Shown: piece after piece, positions 35,205 to 43,086 of the stretch
Layout of the letters: each line of letters opens with the position of its first letter
Numbering within the stretch: position 1 is the first letter of the stretch
Assembly: GCA_014801955.1 (NCBI GenBank)
Contig: JAAVDE010000039.1
Span: 1-43,095, forward strand
DNA: 43,095 nucleotides
Direction of reading: 5' to 3'
Source of the DNA: Bacteroides sp.
GTDB taxonomy: Bacteria; Bacteroidota; Bacteroidia; Bacteroidales; Muribaculaceae
Made by a program: the position numbers and the translations under genes
The notes under the pieces: model-generated
Databases searched by the model: none
The model's input: only the letters and a program-made list of their open reading frames with translations
Told to the model about the DNA's origin: nothing

Positions 35205-35212
35205 TAAATTTG
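35205..35212 (+). promoter_or_regulatory. -7 box giving a leaderless AraC-HD mRNA
   Basis: TAAATTTG ends 5 nt before the ATG at 35218, so transcription should start at or within a base or two of the start codon. The -33 element is not clear. Confidence 0.65.
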
Positions 35213-35217
35213 CAGCG

Positions 35218-36657
35218 ATGAACCGAACCGCATTTATTTTCGACGACGTTAGCATAACGCCCGACCGCCAGATCGGCTGCCACTCCCACCCGCAATGGGA
35301 ACTGTCGGAGGTTATCTGCGGCAGCGGACTCCGAACCATCGGCGACTGCACCGAACCGATGAGCGAAGGCGAGATTATTCTGATTCCGCCGAACATTGCC
35401 CACGTCTGGCACTTCGACCCGACCCACACGGACTCCAACGGCAACATTGCCAACATTTCGATATTCTTTGAGTCGCAGACTCTCGACGCTTTGGCCAACG
35501 CACTGCCCGAGATGGCGCCACACATCGGCAGGCTGAAGTCGCAAACCCGAGCCGTTAGCTATATCGGCGAGCAGCGAGAACGCATCGCGGCTCTGCTGGC
35601 CGAAATGCGCGTGGCGTCGCCGATTGAGCGTGCTGCCGAATTTTTGAAGCTGATTGAGGCGATGGCCGAAACCGATGGCTGCATACCGGCCGGACGAAGC
35701 AACTCCATGAGCCGGACCCAGCGGCGGCTCGAAAACGTCAGAATCTACTGCAGTTGCAACTATGCGCGCGAAATAACGCTCAACGAAGTTGCTGCCCACG
35801 TTGGCATGAACAAATCGGCCTTCTGCACCTTCATGCGCCGCCAAACCGGCATGAGTCTGTCGGAATATGTTAATGACCTGCGTCTTTCGCGAGCCATGGA
35901 AATGCTGCTCAACTCCGACCGAACTATCGCATCGGTAGCCTACGACGCCGGATTTGCCAACATAACGTATTTCAACCGCCTGTTCAAATCAAAATTCAAC
36001 CAAACACCCAAATCTGTTAGAATGAACAAGATTGACCCGGAGCTCCGCAGCTATGTTGAGGAGCAGATTATTCCGCGCTATGCCGAGTTCGACAAGGCCC
36101 ACCAAGCCGACCACGTCAACATGGTAATCGCGCAAAGCCTGAAACTGGCGTCGTCGCTGGCCGACATTGACCGCAACATGGCCTATGCCGCGGCGGCGTT
36201 TCATGATCTCGGCCTGGTCAATGGCCGAGAGAACCACCACGTTGATTCGCGCCGAATCCTTGAGAACGACGAGTTTATTAAGGCGCATTTCTCGGCGGAG
36301 CAGATTCGGCTCATGGGCGAGGCGGTCGAGGACCATCGGGCGTCGAAGAGCGGACGGCCCCGCAATGTCTACGGTCTGATAGTTGCCGAGGCGGATCGTT
36401 TCATTGACGGCGAAACCATTATTCGCCGCGCGATTCAGTACGGCTTGCGCAACTATCCGCAACTCGACCGCGAGGGCCACTTTGAGCGCACGGTAGGGCA
36501 TCTGACCAACAAGTATGGTCCCGACGGCTATCTGAAAATATGGCTGCCGCAGAGCGACAACGCGGCGCGCCTCGACCGGCTGCGCCGGCTGATTGCCGAC
36601 CCGGCGGCCATCCGCGCACTTTTTGACCGCATATATAATGAAGAAACCAACAACTGA
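35218..36657 (+). CDS. AraC-family regulator fused to an HD-domain phosphohydrolase
   Basis: The 479-aa protein has three parts. Residues 1-about 160 form an AraC-type cupin sensor (GCHSHPQWELSEVICGSG, ILIPPNIAHVW). Residues about 170-272 are a complete AraC DNA-binding domain with two helix-turn-helices (ITLNEVAAHVGMNKSAFCTF; IASVAYDAGFANITYFNRLF). Residues about 275-479 form an HD domain with a possible first His at 295 or 299 (DKAHQADH), the HD pair at 329-330 (AAFHDLGL) and a later VEDHRASK. HD domains are metal-dependent phosphohydrolases. The fusion is continuous with no internal stop or low-complexity break. It precedes a HAD phosphatase by 3 nt, so nucleotide- or phosphate-linked signalling is plausible (inference). 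Confidence 0.9.
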   Translation: MNRTAFIFDDVSITPDRQIGCHSHPQWELSEVICGSGLRTIGDCTEPMSEGEIILIPPNIAHVWHFDPTHTDSNGNIANISIFFESQTLDALANALPEMAPHIGRLKSQTRAVSYIGEQRERIAALLAEMRVASPIERAAEFLKLIEAMAETDGCIPAGRSNSMSRTQRRLENVRIYCSCNYAREITLNEVAAHVGMNKSAFCTFMRRQTGMSLSEYVNDLRLSRAMEMLLNSDRTIASVAYDAGFANITYFNRLFKSKFNQTPKSVRMNKIDPELRSYVEEQIIPRYAEFDKAHQADHVNMVIAQSLKLASSLADIDRNMAYAAAAFHDLGLVNGRENHHVDSRRILENDEFIKAHFSAEQIRLMGEAVEDHRASKSGRPRNVYGLIVAEADRFIDGETIIRRAIQYGLRNYPQLDREGHFERTVGHLTNKYGPDGYLKIWLPQSDNAARLDRLRRLIADPAAIRALFDRIYNEETNN

Positions 36658-36660
36658 CCA

Positions 36661-37320
36661 ATGGCAACGATAAAAAATCTGATTTTCGATTTCGACGGAA
36701 CGCTCGTTGACACCGCTCCGCTGATTATCCGCACGATGCAGGAAACCATGTGCGAGTTGGGGCTGCCCGAGAGAGACTGCGACGAGTGTCGCGCAACCAT
36801 AGGGCTGCGCCTGGAGGAGATTCCCGCGGTTCTCTGGCCCGACCGCCCGGGGCTCGGCCCGGAGTATGCAACGACCTATCGGCGGATTTTCGACCGCCTG
36901 AAAAGGCCGCTGAGCGTCAGTTGCTATCCGGGTGTCATCGAAACGCTGCGCCGGCTGAAAGACGCGGGCCTGCGCATGGCGATTGCCAGCAGCCGCAACC
37001 AATCATCGCTCAGGGAATACGCCGAACTGTTTGGCATCGGCGATTGCTTTGAAATGATTATCGGAGGCGACGACGTTACCGTCGGAAAGCCGGCGCCCGA
37101 CCCCGTGCTGGCGATTCTCGGGCCACTGCAATGGCAGGCGGCTGAAACGCTGACCATCGGCGACGCCGCGGTCGACATTCTGATGGGGCGAGCCGCCGGA
37201 ACGCGCACCTGCGCCGTTACCTACGGCAACGGAACCGCCGCCGAGCTTAATGGCGTCCGCCCGGACTATATGATTGCGAGTTTCCCGGCGCTGATTGAAA
37301 TAGTAACCGGTAACCAATAA
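36661..37320 (+). CDS. HAD-family phosphatase (phosphoglycolate phosphatase-like)
   Basis: The 219-aa protein has HAD motif I FDFDGTLVD (nucleophile Asp near residue 10), an alpha-helical cap, motif II IASSRNQ, Lys in VGKPAPDP (motif III) and motif IV GDAAVDI. The pattern is that of Gph/PpaX-like enzymes hydrolysing small phosphate esters such as phosphoglycolate or pyrophosphate. It starts 3 nt after the AraC-HD stop and 17 nt before the esterase gene, so the three are likely one operon. Substrate is not predictable. Confidence 0.92.
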   Translation: MATIKNLIFDFDGTLVDTAPLIIRTMQETMCELGLPERDCDECRATIGLRLEEIPAVLWPDRPGLGPEYATTYRRIFDRLKRPLSVSCYPGVIETLRRLKDAGLRMAIASSRNQSSLREYAELFGIGDCFEMIIGGDDVTVGKPAPDPVLAILGPLQWQAAETLTIGDAAVDILMGRAAGTRTCAVTYGNGTAAELNGVRPDYMIASFPALIEIVTGNQ

Positions 37321-37337
37321 ATCCCACTCCCGTTTCA

Positions 37338-38159
37338 ATGAAAAAACTTTTGCTTCCGCTGCTGATTCTCTGCCTTGCGTTCGTTGCAAAGGCCCAGAGC
37401 GTAGACACAATCGCCGTTTACAGTCCGTCGATGGACAAGAACATCAGTTCGCTGGTCATTTTGCCCGCGGCCTACGACGGCACCCGCGAGTTCCCGGTCC
37501 TTTATCTGCTCCACGGCTATGGCGGCAACCACGAAACCTGGCTTAACATAAAGCCGGAGCTGCCCGAGCTGGCGTCGCTCCACGAAATGATTATCGTTTG
37601 CCCCGACGGCGCCAGGTCCTGGTATTGGGACAGCCCGGTTGACTCCACCCTCCGCTATGAAACCTTCGTTGCGTCGGAGCTGGTCAGCGACATTGACGCG
37701 CGCTATAAGACCGTTGGCTCGCCCAAGGGTCGCGCAGTTACCGGCCTGAGCATGGGAGGCCAGGGCGGATTGTGGCTCGGATTCCGCCATCAGGACGTTT
37801 TCGGTGCATGCGGCTCAACCAGCGGCGGCGTCGACATCCGTCCGTTTCCCGACAGCTGGGACATGAAAAAATCGCTCGGCGAATATTCCGAGCATCCCGA
37901 GAACTGGGAGAGCCACACTATTGCGAGCCTCTTGCCGGGCGTGAAGTCCGGAATGCCGATAATCATCGATTGCGGAACTTCCGACTTTTTCTATCCCGTC
38001 AACGAAAAGCTGCATAGCGAACTGCTGTATAGAAACATCCGCCACGAATACATTTCGCGTCCCGGAGTACACCGCAACACCTATTGGGCAATCTCCATTG
38101 AGCCGCAGCTGCTATTTTTCGCCAATTTCTTCAAGGGTAAACCCGTTTATCAGCAATAA
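37338..38159 (+). CDS. Secreted alpha/beta-hydrolase esterase (esterase D-like)
   Basis: The 273-aa protein has a signal peptide (residues 1-19, AFVAKAQ). The esterase-D/feruloyl-esterase-like hydrolase domain has the oxyanion motif LYLLHGYGG, the nucleophile elbow GLSMGG (Ser 138), an Asp in DCGTSDFF and a His in PGVHRNTYW completing the triad. It probably deacylates a carbohydrate or small ester in the periplasm. It is the last gene of the AraC-HD set, which may control it. No lipobox was seen. Confidence 0.92.
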   Translation: MKKLLLPLLILCLAFVAKAQSVDTIAVYSPSMDKNISSLVILPAAYDGTREFPVLYLLHGYGGNHETWLNIKPELPELASLHEMIIVCPDGARSWYWDSPVDSTLRYETFVASELVSDIDARYKTVGSPKGRAVTGLSMGGQGGLWLGFRHQDVFGACGSTSGGVDIRPFPDSWDMKKSLGEYSEHPENWESHTIASLLPGVKSGMPIIIDCGTSDFFYPVNEKLHSELLYRNIRHEYISRPGVHRNTYWAISIEPQLLFFANFFKGKPVYQQ

Positions 38160-38193
38160 CCTCGGGGCCGGCCACGAAATATATCGTATTTTT

Positions 38194-38225
38194 TTTGGGA
38201 ATTACGATTTTTATGGCTAACTTTG
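38194..38225 (+). promoter_or_regulatory. Promoter of tRNA-Thr
   Basis: TTTG at 38194-38197, a 20-nt spacer and TAACTTTG at 38218-38225; the mature tRNA begins 23 nt after the -7 box. Confidence 0.8.
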
Positions 38226-38247
38226 CAGTCGCCTTAGATGGCTAATC

Positions 38248-38320
38248 GCCACAATAGCTCAGTCGGTAGAGCATTTCATTCGTAACGAAAAGGTCCGGGG
38301 TTCGAACCCCCGTTGTGGCT
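38248..38320 (+). tRNA. tRNA-Thr (anticodon CGT)
   Basis: Acceptor GCCACAA/TTGTGGC, D-arm GCTC...GAGC, anticodon loop TTCGTAA (CGT, reading ACG), T-arm CGGGG-TTCGAAC-CCCCG and discriminator T. The pair closing the anticodon loop is A-C rather than Watson-Crick (TTTCA/CGAAA). No CCA is encoded. Confidence 0.94.
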
Positions 38321-38326
38321 CACTTC

Positions 38327-38364
38327 AGCGGCAGCGCTCCGGCGCTCGCCGCTTTGTTTTTTTG
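38327..38364 (+). terminator. Intrinsic terminator after tRNA-Thr
   Basis: AGCGGC-AGCGC (38327-38337), loop TCCG, GCGCT-C-GCCGCT (38342-38353), then TTGTTTTTTT. The stem is strong with one bulged C. Its T-tract overlaps the -33 region of the ispD promoter. Confidence 0.9.
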
Positions 38365-38384
38365 AGAGATTTTGCGTAACTTTG
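38353..38384 (+). promoter_or_regulatory. Promoter of ispD-recG, near-leaderless
   Basis: TTTG at 38353-38356, a 20-nt spacer and TAACTTTG at 38377-38384; the ATG is 5 nt downstream, so the transcript starts practically at the start codon. Confidence 0.75.
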
Positions 38385-38389
38385 TGGTC

Positions 38390-39034
38390 ATGAAGAGCAT
38401 TGTTATCATTGCCGCCGGCGGCGTTGGCAGCCGCTTCGGCGCAGCCGTGCCCAAGCAGTTTTGCGAGCTGGAGGGCCAAACGGTTTTAAGCCATGCGATT
38501 GACTGCTTCCGCCGGGCGCTGCCCGAGGCGGTTGTGGCGGTTGTTATCGACCCGGCGTGGCAGGCGCTGCTCCCCGAGGGGGTCATTGCCGCCCGGCCCG
38601 GAGCAACGCGCTGGGAGTCGGTTGCAAACGCCCTCGAAGCCACCGGGGAGGTCGAAGCCGACGTCATTCTGGTCCACGACGGCGCCCGACCGCTGACTAC
38701 CCGCCCGGTAATCGACGCGGTAATCTCCGCCCTGGCCGACCACCAGGGGGCGATTCCGGTGGTCGACGTCACCGACTCGCTGCGCCGCGCCGACGGCTCG
38801 CCGGCCAACCGCGCGGAGTTTCGCGCGGTGCAGACCCCCCAGGGGTTTCGCGCCGACCTGCTGCGCCGAGCATATCAGCTCCCCTATTCGCCGGAGTTTA
38901 CCGACGATGCTTCTGTCATGACCGCAGCCGGCTTCGGCAACATTGCGCTCACTCCCGGCGACCCGACAAACATTAAGATCACTAATCCGCTCGACCTGGA
39001 AATCGCGCGGGTAATTCTTCGCAGCCGGAGCTGA
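38390..39034 (+). CDS. ispD: 2-C-methyl-D-erythritol 4-phosphate cytidylyltransferase
   Basis: The 214-aa protein has the cytidylyltransferase start IVIIAAGGVGSRFG...PKQF, LVHDGARPLTTRPVID and the RAVQTPQGFRADLLRRAY motif. These identify IspD, which makes CDP-ME in the non-mevalonate isoprenoid pathway. The ATG at 38390 is preferred over an upstream in-frame TTG that lies inside the promoter. recG follows with its ATG directly after the ispD stop, so the two are an operon. Confidence 0.94.
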   Translation: MKSIVIIAAGGVGSRFGAAVPKQFCELEGQTVLSHAIDCFRRALPEAVVAVVIDPAWQALLPEGVIAARPGATRWESVANALEATGEVEADVILVHDGARPLTTRPVIDAVISALADHQGAIPVVDVTDSLRRADGSPANRAEFRAVQTPQGFRADLLRRAYQLPYSPEFTDDASVMTAAGFGNIALTPGDPTNIKITNPLDLEIARVILRSRS

Positions 39035-41116
39035 ATGGAGCTTAAAACCGCGCTGACATACCTGAAAGGCATTGGCCCGAACCGAGCCGCCCTGCTGAAA
39101 AAGGAGCTGGGCGCAGAAACCGTCGGCGACCTGCTGGAACACTACCCTACGTCGTTTCTCGACCGCTCGCAGGTCTATAAAATCGCCGACCTCCACGGCG
39201 CGGAAATGCCCCAGATTCAGCTGCGCGGACGCTTCATCGCCGCATCGCTCCAGGGCGAGGGCGCGCGAACGCGCCTGGTGACGGCGTTCACCGACGGAAC
39301 GGGCGTTATCGAGGTCGTTTGGTTTCGCCAGGCGGCGTCGATTCAAAAATCGCTGAACCCCGACGTTACCTATGTTCTTTTCGGCAAGCCAACGGAGTTC
39401 AACCGCCGATGGCAGCTGGTGCATCCCGAGCTCGACACCGAGGCATCGGCCGAAAAACATCGCGGCCTGCGCGGCGTTTACCCGCTGACCGAGGGACTGC
39501 GCAACCGCGGCATAACCTCGCGCCAGCTCCACACCTGGATGGTAACGGCGCTCGACTCGAATCCACCGATTCCCGAAATCCTGCCGGAGCAGATTGTCAG
39601 GGCCAACGGCCTGATGAGCCGCGCCGAGGCTCTGCATGCCATTCACCGGCCGGCCAACATGATTGAGGCTCAGCGCGCACGCCATCGGCTGAAGTTCGAG
39701 GAGCTGTTTTATCTGCAACTGAACATCATCCGCTATGGCCGCAACCGAAAGGCGGCGCTCAAGGGCCATGTTTTTTCAAAAATCGGCCACTATTTCAACT
39801 CTTTCTACGAGCGGTGTATGCCCTTTGAGCTCACGGGCGCACAGAAGCGCGTTATCCGCGAAATCCGCTCCGACATGAACACCGGGCGCCAGATGAACCG
39901 CCTGCTCCAGGGCGACGTAGGCTCGGGCAAAACGCTGGTGGCGCTGCTGACCATGCTGATCGCTATCGACAACGGCACGCAGGCCTGCCTCATGGCGCCG
40001 ACCGAAATCCTGGCCACTCAGCACTACGAGTCAATCTCGGCAATGGCCGGTGAGCTGGGGCTGAACATCAAACTGCTGACCGGCTCGACACCCAAAAGCC
40101 GCCGCGACGAAATCCACAGCCAACTGACCGACGGCTCTCTGAACATTCTGATCGGCACCCACGCCGTTATTGAGGATAACGTCCGCTTCGCCCGGCTGGG
40201 TTACGTTGTTATCGACGAGCAGCACCGCTTCGGCGTGGCTCAGCGCGCGCGCCTGTGGCAAAAGGCCGAAATCGCGCCCCATGTGCTCGTTATGACCGCA
40301 ACGCCGATTCCGCGAACGCTGGCCATGACGGTCTATGGCGACCTCGACGTTTCAATTATCGACGAGCTGCCGCCGGGCCGCAAGCCGGTAACGACAGTGC
40401 TGCGCTACGACGTTAACCGCCAGCAAATCTATAATGCCCTGCATCGCCAGCTGCTGGCCGGACGTCAGGCCTATATCGTTTATCCGCTCATCGACGAAAA
40501 CCCCAAGCTGGAACTGCGCGATCTTCAGACCGGCTACGACAACATCGCCCACCTCTTTTCGGACTTCAAGGTGGCGATGGTCCACGGGCGCATGAAGCCG
40601 TCGGAAAAAGAGCGTCAGATGCAGCTCTTCGCGTCGGGCGAGGCGAAAATCCTGGTGGCTACGACGGTTATTGAAGTCGGCGTCAACGTTCCGAACGCAT
40701 CGGTAATGATTATTGAAAACGCCGAGCGCTTCGGCCTTTCGCAACTCCACCAGCTGCGCGGGCGCGTTGGCCGCGGCGCCGACCAGAGCTACTGCATCCT
40801 GATGTCGCGCCAGAATCTCAGCCACGACTCGCGCCATCGCCTGCAGGTGATGACCGCAACGACCGACGGGTTTATCCTCGCCGAAGAAGACATGAAGCTG
40901 CGCGGTCCGGGCGACATTGAGGGCACCGCCCAGTCAGGCCTGCATATCAACCTGAAGATAGCCTCTCTCGTGGCCGATACGCCGATTCTGCAGCAGGCGC
41001 GGACCGCTGCCGAGCAGCTCCTCGACGCCGACCCGCAGCTCGCCTCCTACCCCGGCCTGCGCCTGACGCTGTCGCGTCTGTTTGACCGCACCATGGACTG
41101 GGCCCGCATCTCCTGA
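39035..41116 (+). CDS. recG: ATP-dependent DNA helicase RecG
   Basis: The 693-aa protein has the RecG wedge/OB domain at the N-terminus (TALTYLKGIGPNRAALLKKE, about 1-200). SF2 helicase motifs follow: Walker A LLQGDVGSGKT (near 293), VIDEQHRFGV (DEQH box near 393), TATPIPRTLAMT (motif III) and the C-terminal QLRGRVGRG motif. RecG reverses stalled forks and processes recombination intermediates. It begins immediately after the ispD stop. Length matches the family (about 690-700 aa). Confidence 0.97.
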   Translation: MELKTALTYLKGIGPNRAALLKKELGAETVGDLLEHYPTSFLDRSQVYKIADLHGAEMPQIQLRGRFIAASLQGEGARTRLVTAFTDGTGVIEVVWFRQAASIQKSLNPDVTYVLFGKPTEFNRRWQLVHPELDTEASAEKHRGLRGVYPLTEGLRNRGITSRQLHTWMVTALDSNPPIPEILPEQIVRANGLMSRAEALHAIHRPANMIEAQRARHRLKFEELFYLQLNIIRYGRNRKAALKGHVFSKIGHYFNSFYERCMPFELTGAQKRVIREIRSDMNTGRQMNRLLQGDVGSGKTLVALLTMLIAIDNGTQACLMAPTEILATQHYESISAMAGELGLNIKLLTGSTPKSRRDEIHSQLTDGSLNILIGTHAVIEDNVRFARLGYVVIDEQHRFGVAQRARLWQKAEIAPHVLVMTATPIPRTLAMTVYGDLDVSIIDELPPGRKPVTTVLRYDVNRQQIYNALHRQLLAGRQAYIVYPLIDENPKLELRDLQTGYDNIAHLFSDFKVAMVHGRMKPSEKERQMQLFASGEAKILVATTVIEVGVNVPNASVMIIENAERFGLSQLHQLRGRVGRGADQSYCILMSRQNLSHDSRHRLQVMTATTDGFILAEEDMKLRGPGDIEGTAQSGLHINLKIASLVADTPILQQARTAAEQLLDADPQLASYPGLRLTLSRLFDRTMDWARIS

Positions 41117-41133
41117 CGGCTCCAAAACGAGAA

Positions 41134-41174
41134 GCAGGAAATGGCCCCCTTCTCGTCGGGGCATTTCCTACTGC
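41134..41174 (+). terminator. Hairpin downstream of recG
   Basis: GCAGGAAATG(G)CCCC (41134-41148) pairs with GGGGCATTTCCT(A)CTGC (41158-41174). It begins 18 nt after the recG stop. There is no clear U-tract, so it may act as a 3'-end stabiliser or a weak terminator. Confidence 0.5.
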
Positions 41175-41220
41175 AGGTTCGGAACCGAGGTCCGAATTGT
41201 ATATAAGTTGATAAAGGTCG

Positions 41221-41256
41221 AAAAAAATCAGTCGGCTCCATGATATGAAGCCGACT
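41221..41256 (-). terminator. Intrinsic terminator of the minus-strand ncRNA
   Basis: AGTCGGCT (41256-41249 on the minus strand) pairs with AGCCGACT (41237-41230), followed by GA and seven T residues (41227-41221). The T-tract is on the minus strand only, showing the direction. Confidence 0.8.
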
Positions 41257-41274
41257 TCAAATAATTGCTGAATT

Positions 41275-41490
41275 AAACAGAGTCTTTCTTGCTTCGAATC
41301 ATGCCGGTGACAATCAACACCGCGCAATCGCTATTGCACGACATCTATGCCGGAATAATTCTGCAAGACGGGACGCAGATATGTCAGGTTTAGCCCGAAG
41401 GCACGGAAGAAGAGCCGTCCCATTCCTTTCCGCTGCGATGCAGCCGAATTGCCAAGGAAATGTAATCTTCCGCAAGACTCAGTCTTGTTT
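41275..41490 (-). ncRNA. Free-standing structured RNA of about 215-270 nt
   Basis: It is bounded by a consensus promoter (box ends at 41497, so start near 41490) and the terminator at 41256-41221. Its ends close on each other: 41486-41490 with 41275-41279 and 41474-41480 with 41280-41286 (12 bp around a 5-nt bulge). Inside are perfect hairpins at 41432-41444, 41324-41337 and 41305-41322, plus a long-range helix 41416-41421 with 41370-41375. No domain-bearing ORF fits; a 30-codon frame exists (see rejected). It is multibranched, unlike the rod of 6S RNA, and lacks tmRNA or RNase P signatures. Identity is unknown; 6S-like RNA is the main alternative. Confidence 0.65.
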
Positions 41491-41496
41491 GCACTG

Positions 41497-41528
41497 CAAA
41501 TATAAGCAAATTTTCGCAAACCGGCAAA
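41497..41528 (-). promoter_or_regulatory. Promoter of the minus-strand ncRNA
   Basis: On the minus strand TTTG (41528-41525), 20 nt, TATATTTG (41504-41497). It sits just 20 bp after the stop of the Sel1 gene and directly ahead of the structured RNA. Confidence 0.8.
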
Positions 41529-41548
41529 TCTCGGCCTGAAAAAACTGC

Positions 41549-42739
41549 TTAATCGGGAATATTCTCGACCTGCTTGTAGGCGGCCAGGCTGCCGCGTTCG
41601 GCGGCCATGCGGGCATATTCGTCGGCTTTCGCGCGATTGGCCTTAACGCCGCGCCCGTCGCGATAAATATCGGCCAGGCGCTCGTAGACCACCGCCATCA
41701 CCGGAGCGGGCAGGCTGTTGCTGCGGCCAAGAACGTCGTAACACTTAAAAACGAGGTTATCGTCGCGGTTCAGGAACTCATTGTTGTAGCTCATGCCGGC
41801 AATGTAGAATAGCGCCCACGGATCGCCGCTCTCAGCGTCGCACTCATGGCCCTTCAATCCGGCCTTGAAGCCCTCGATATATAGCGGAGTCTGCTGAATC
41901 GGCTTACCGTACTTTTCGTTCCAGGCATCTGTAAGGGCGAAGGCGCGCCGCGTAAGCTCGGTATTCGTATCGTCGCCGAAACACTCGCCGCGCAATGGGA
42001 GCATAAGATTCGAGCGCGCGAAATCGTCGCCGAGATCACCGGCAATATAAAGCCACGCAAAGGCATCGGGCATATTGACGTCCCCGAACCATGCGCGTTG
42101 AAGCGTCAGCCCGTACTTCGACATGCCGCCGGCATAACCCATAGCCGAAGCGCGACGATAGCACTCCTGCGCCTTGGCCAGATTCTTCTTATAGCCGTGG
42201 CCCTTCTCGTACATTTCGCCCATAACGGTCAATGCCTGCGCATTGTTATCAGGTGAAGCCTGGGCGAAATATTTCATTGCCATGTCGTAGTTTTTCTTGC
42301 TGTTGTAATATATGCCGAGATAATCAGCAGCATCTTTATTGCCGGAGCGAGCTGCCGACTCAAGAAGCCGAACACCCTCGGCCGATTTGTTCGGGAAGAG
42401 ATAGGCAGTTTTATAGTAAGTGTAGAGATTACCCAACTCAGCCTGGGCGCGTGCGTTTTTGTCAGCAACGAGGCGGAGGCAGCGTGCTGCCAGCTCCGGA
42501 CTCCAGACCTTATGATAAAGAGCCTTGTCAACAACACCGTCGGCTGAAATCCGGCCGGCCGCATACGCCTTGCGGACCGACTCATAAAGACCGTCAGCCT
42601 TGCGCTGCGAGGCCTGCGAAACAGCCTGCGACGTCTTGGGAGCATTATCGACCGACAAAGTAAACGACGAATCGAGCGAAACGGCCTGAGCCGCAAACGT
42701 GAGTGCCAGAACCGGCACAAAAGCGAAAAATTTCTTCAT
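41549..42739 (-). CDS. Secreted Sel1/TPR-like repeat protein
   Basis: The 396-aa protein has a signal peptide (KKFFAFVPVLALTFAAQA, about 1-19), then a series of about 36-residue Sel1-like alpha/alpha repeats. Examples are RAQAELGNLYTYYKTAYLFP, DAADYLGIYYNSKKNYDMAM, QALTVMGEMYEKGHGYKKNL, GGMSKYGLTLQRAW and a final YERLADIYRDGRGVKANRAKADEYARMA. Sel1 repeats mediate protein contacts; no enzymatic domain is present. The ATG at 42739 is chosen because it opens the signal peptide. It lies downstream of the rRNA operon terminator on the same strand and needs its own promoter; only a 7/8 match (GAACTTTG, minus strand of 42790-42797) was seen. Confidence 0.88.
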   Translation of the reverse strand: MKKFFAFVPVLALTFAAQAVSLDSSFTLSVDNAPKTSQAVSQASQRKADGLYESVRKAYAAGRISADGVVDKALYHKVWSPELAARCLRLVADKNARAQAELGNLYTYYKTAYLFPNKSAEGVRLLESAARSGNKDAADYLGIYYNSKKNYDMAMKYFAQASPDNNAQALTVMGEMYEKGHGYKKNLAKAQECYRRASAMGYAGGMSKYGLTLQRAWFGDVNMPDAFAWLYIAGDLGDDFARSNLMLPLRGECFGDDTNTELTRRAFALTDAWNEKYGKPIQQTPLYIEGFKAGLKGHECDAESGDPWALFYIAGMSYNNEFLNRDDNLVFKCYDVLGRSNSLPAPVMAVVYERLADIYRDGRGVKANRAKADEYARMAAERGSLAAYKQVENIPD

Positions 42740-42821
42740 AACCAAGCTAATAAGCAAAAGAGTTTGAAAACTAAACGCTCACCCTCCCCCCAAAGTTCAT
42801 TCAACCAATCACCCCACCAGC

Positions 42822-42930
42822 CCAATTACCCCAAATTAGCCAAATTAGACCAATTGGTCCAATTTACCCAATCTACCCAATCCACCCAATTTGCCCAATT
42901 TGCCCAATCAGTCCAATTAGTCCAATTGGT
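42822..42930. repeat. Degenerate 9-bp tandem repeat (CCAATTnnn)
   Basis: Nine consecutive, perfectly phased 9-mers run from 42850 to 42930: CCAATTGGT, CCAATTTAC, CCAATCTAC, CCAATCCAC, CCAATTTGC (twice), CCAATCAGT, CCAATTAGT, CCAATTGGT. Three more degenerate units precede them. It lies between the 5S terminator and the Sel1 gene. The first and last strict units are identical palindromic CCAATTGG. Confidence 0.92.
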
Positions 42931-42933
42931 CTA

Positions 42934-42973
42934 ATAAAAAAGAAAGAGCCGGACTCGGTGTGAGTCCGGCTCT
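42934..42973 (-). terminator. Intrinsic terminator of the rRNA operon
   Basis: AGAGCCGGACTC (minus strand 42973-42962), loop ACACC, GAGTCCGGCTCT (42956-42945), then TTTCTTTTTT. A perfect 12-bp stem lies directly after the 5S gene. Confidence 0.93.
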
Positions 42974-42980
42974 GAAGGAA

Positions 42981-43086
<106 letters not shown>

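Noticed and set aside
41230-41256. Hairpin as the plus-strand terminator of recG
   Set aside because: The T-run is only on the minus strand; in the plus direction the stem is followed by TCAAATAA.
41331-41519. Small protein within the minus-strand ncRNA, including a 30-codon frame with an upstream purine-rich GGAAAGG
   Set aside because: The longer frame starts inside the promoter. The short one overlaps several helices and resembles no known peptide; kept only as a remote dual-function option.
42822-42930. CRISPR array
   Set aside because: Units are 9 bp with no 20-40 bp spacers and there are no cas genes in the window.
42850-42960. Coding of the 9-bp repeat as a Pro-Ile-x tripeptide repeat
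   Set aside because: Open for about 110 nt but without a start codon or promoter, and it runs into the rRNA terminator.
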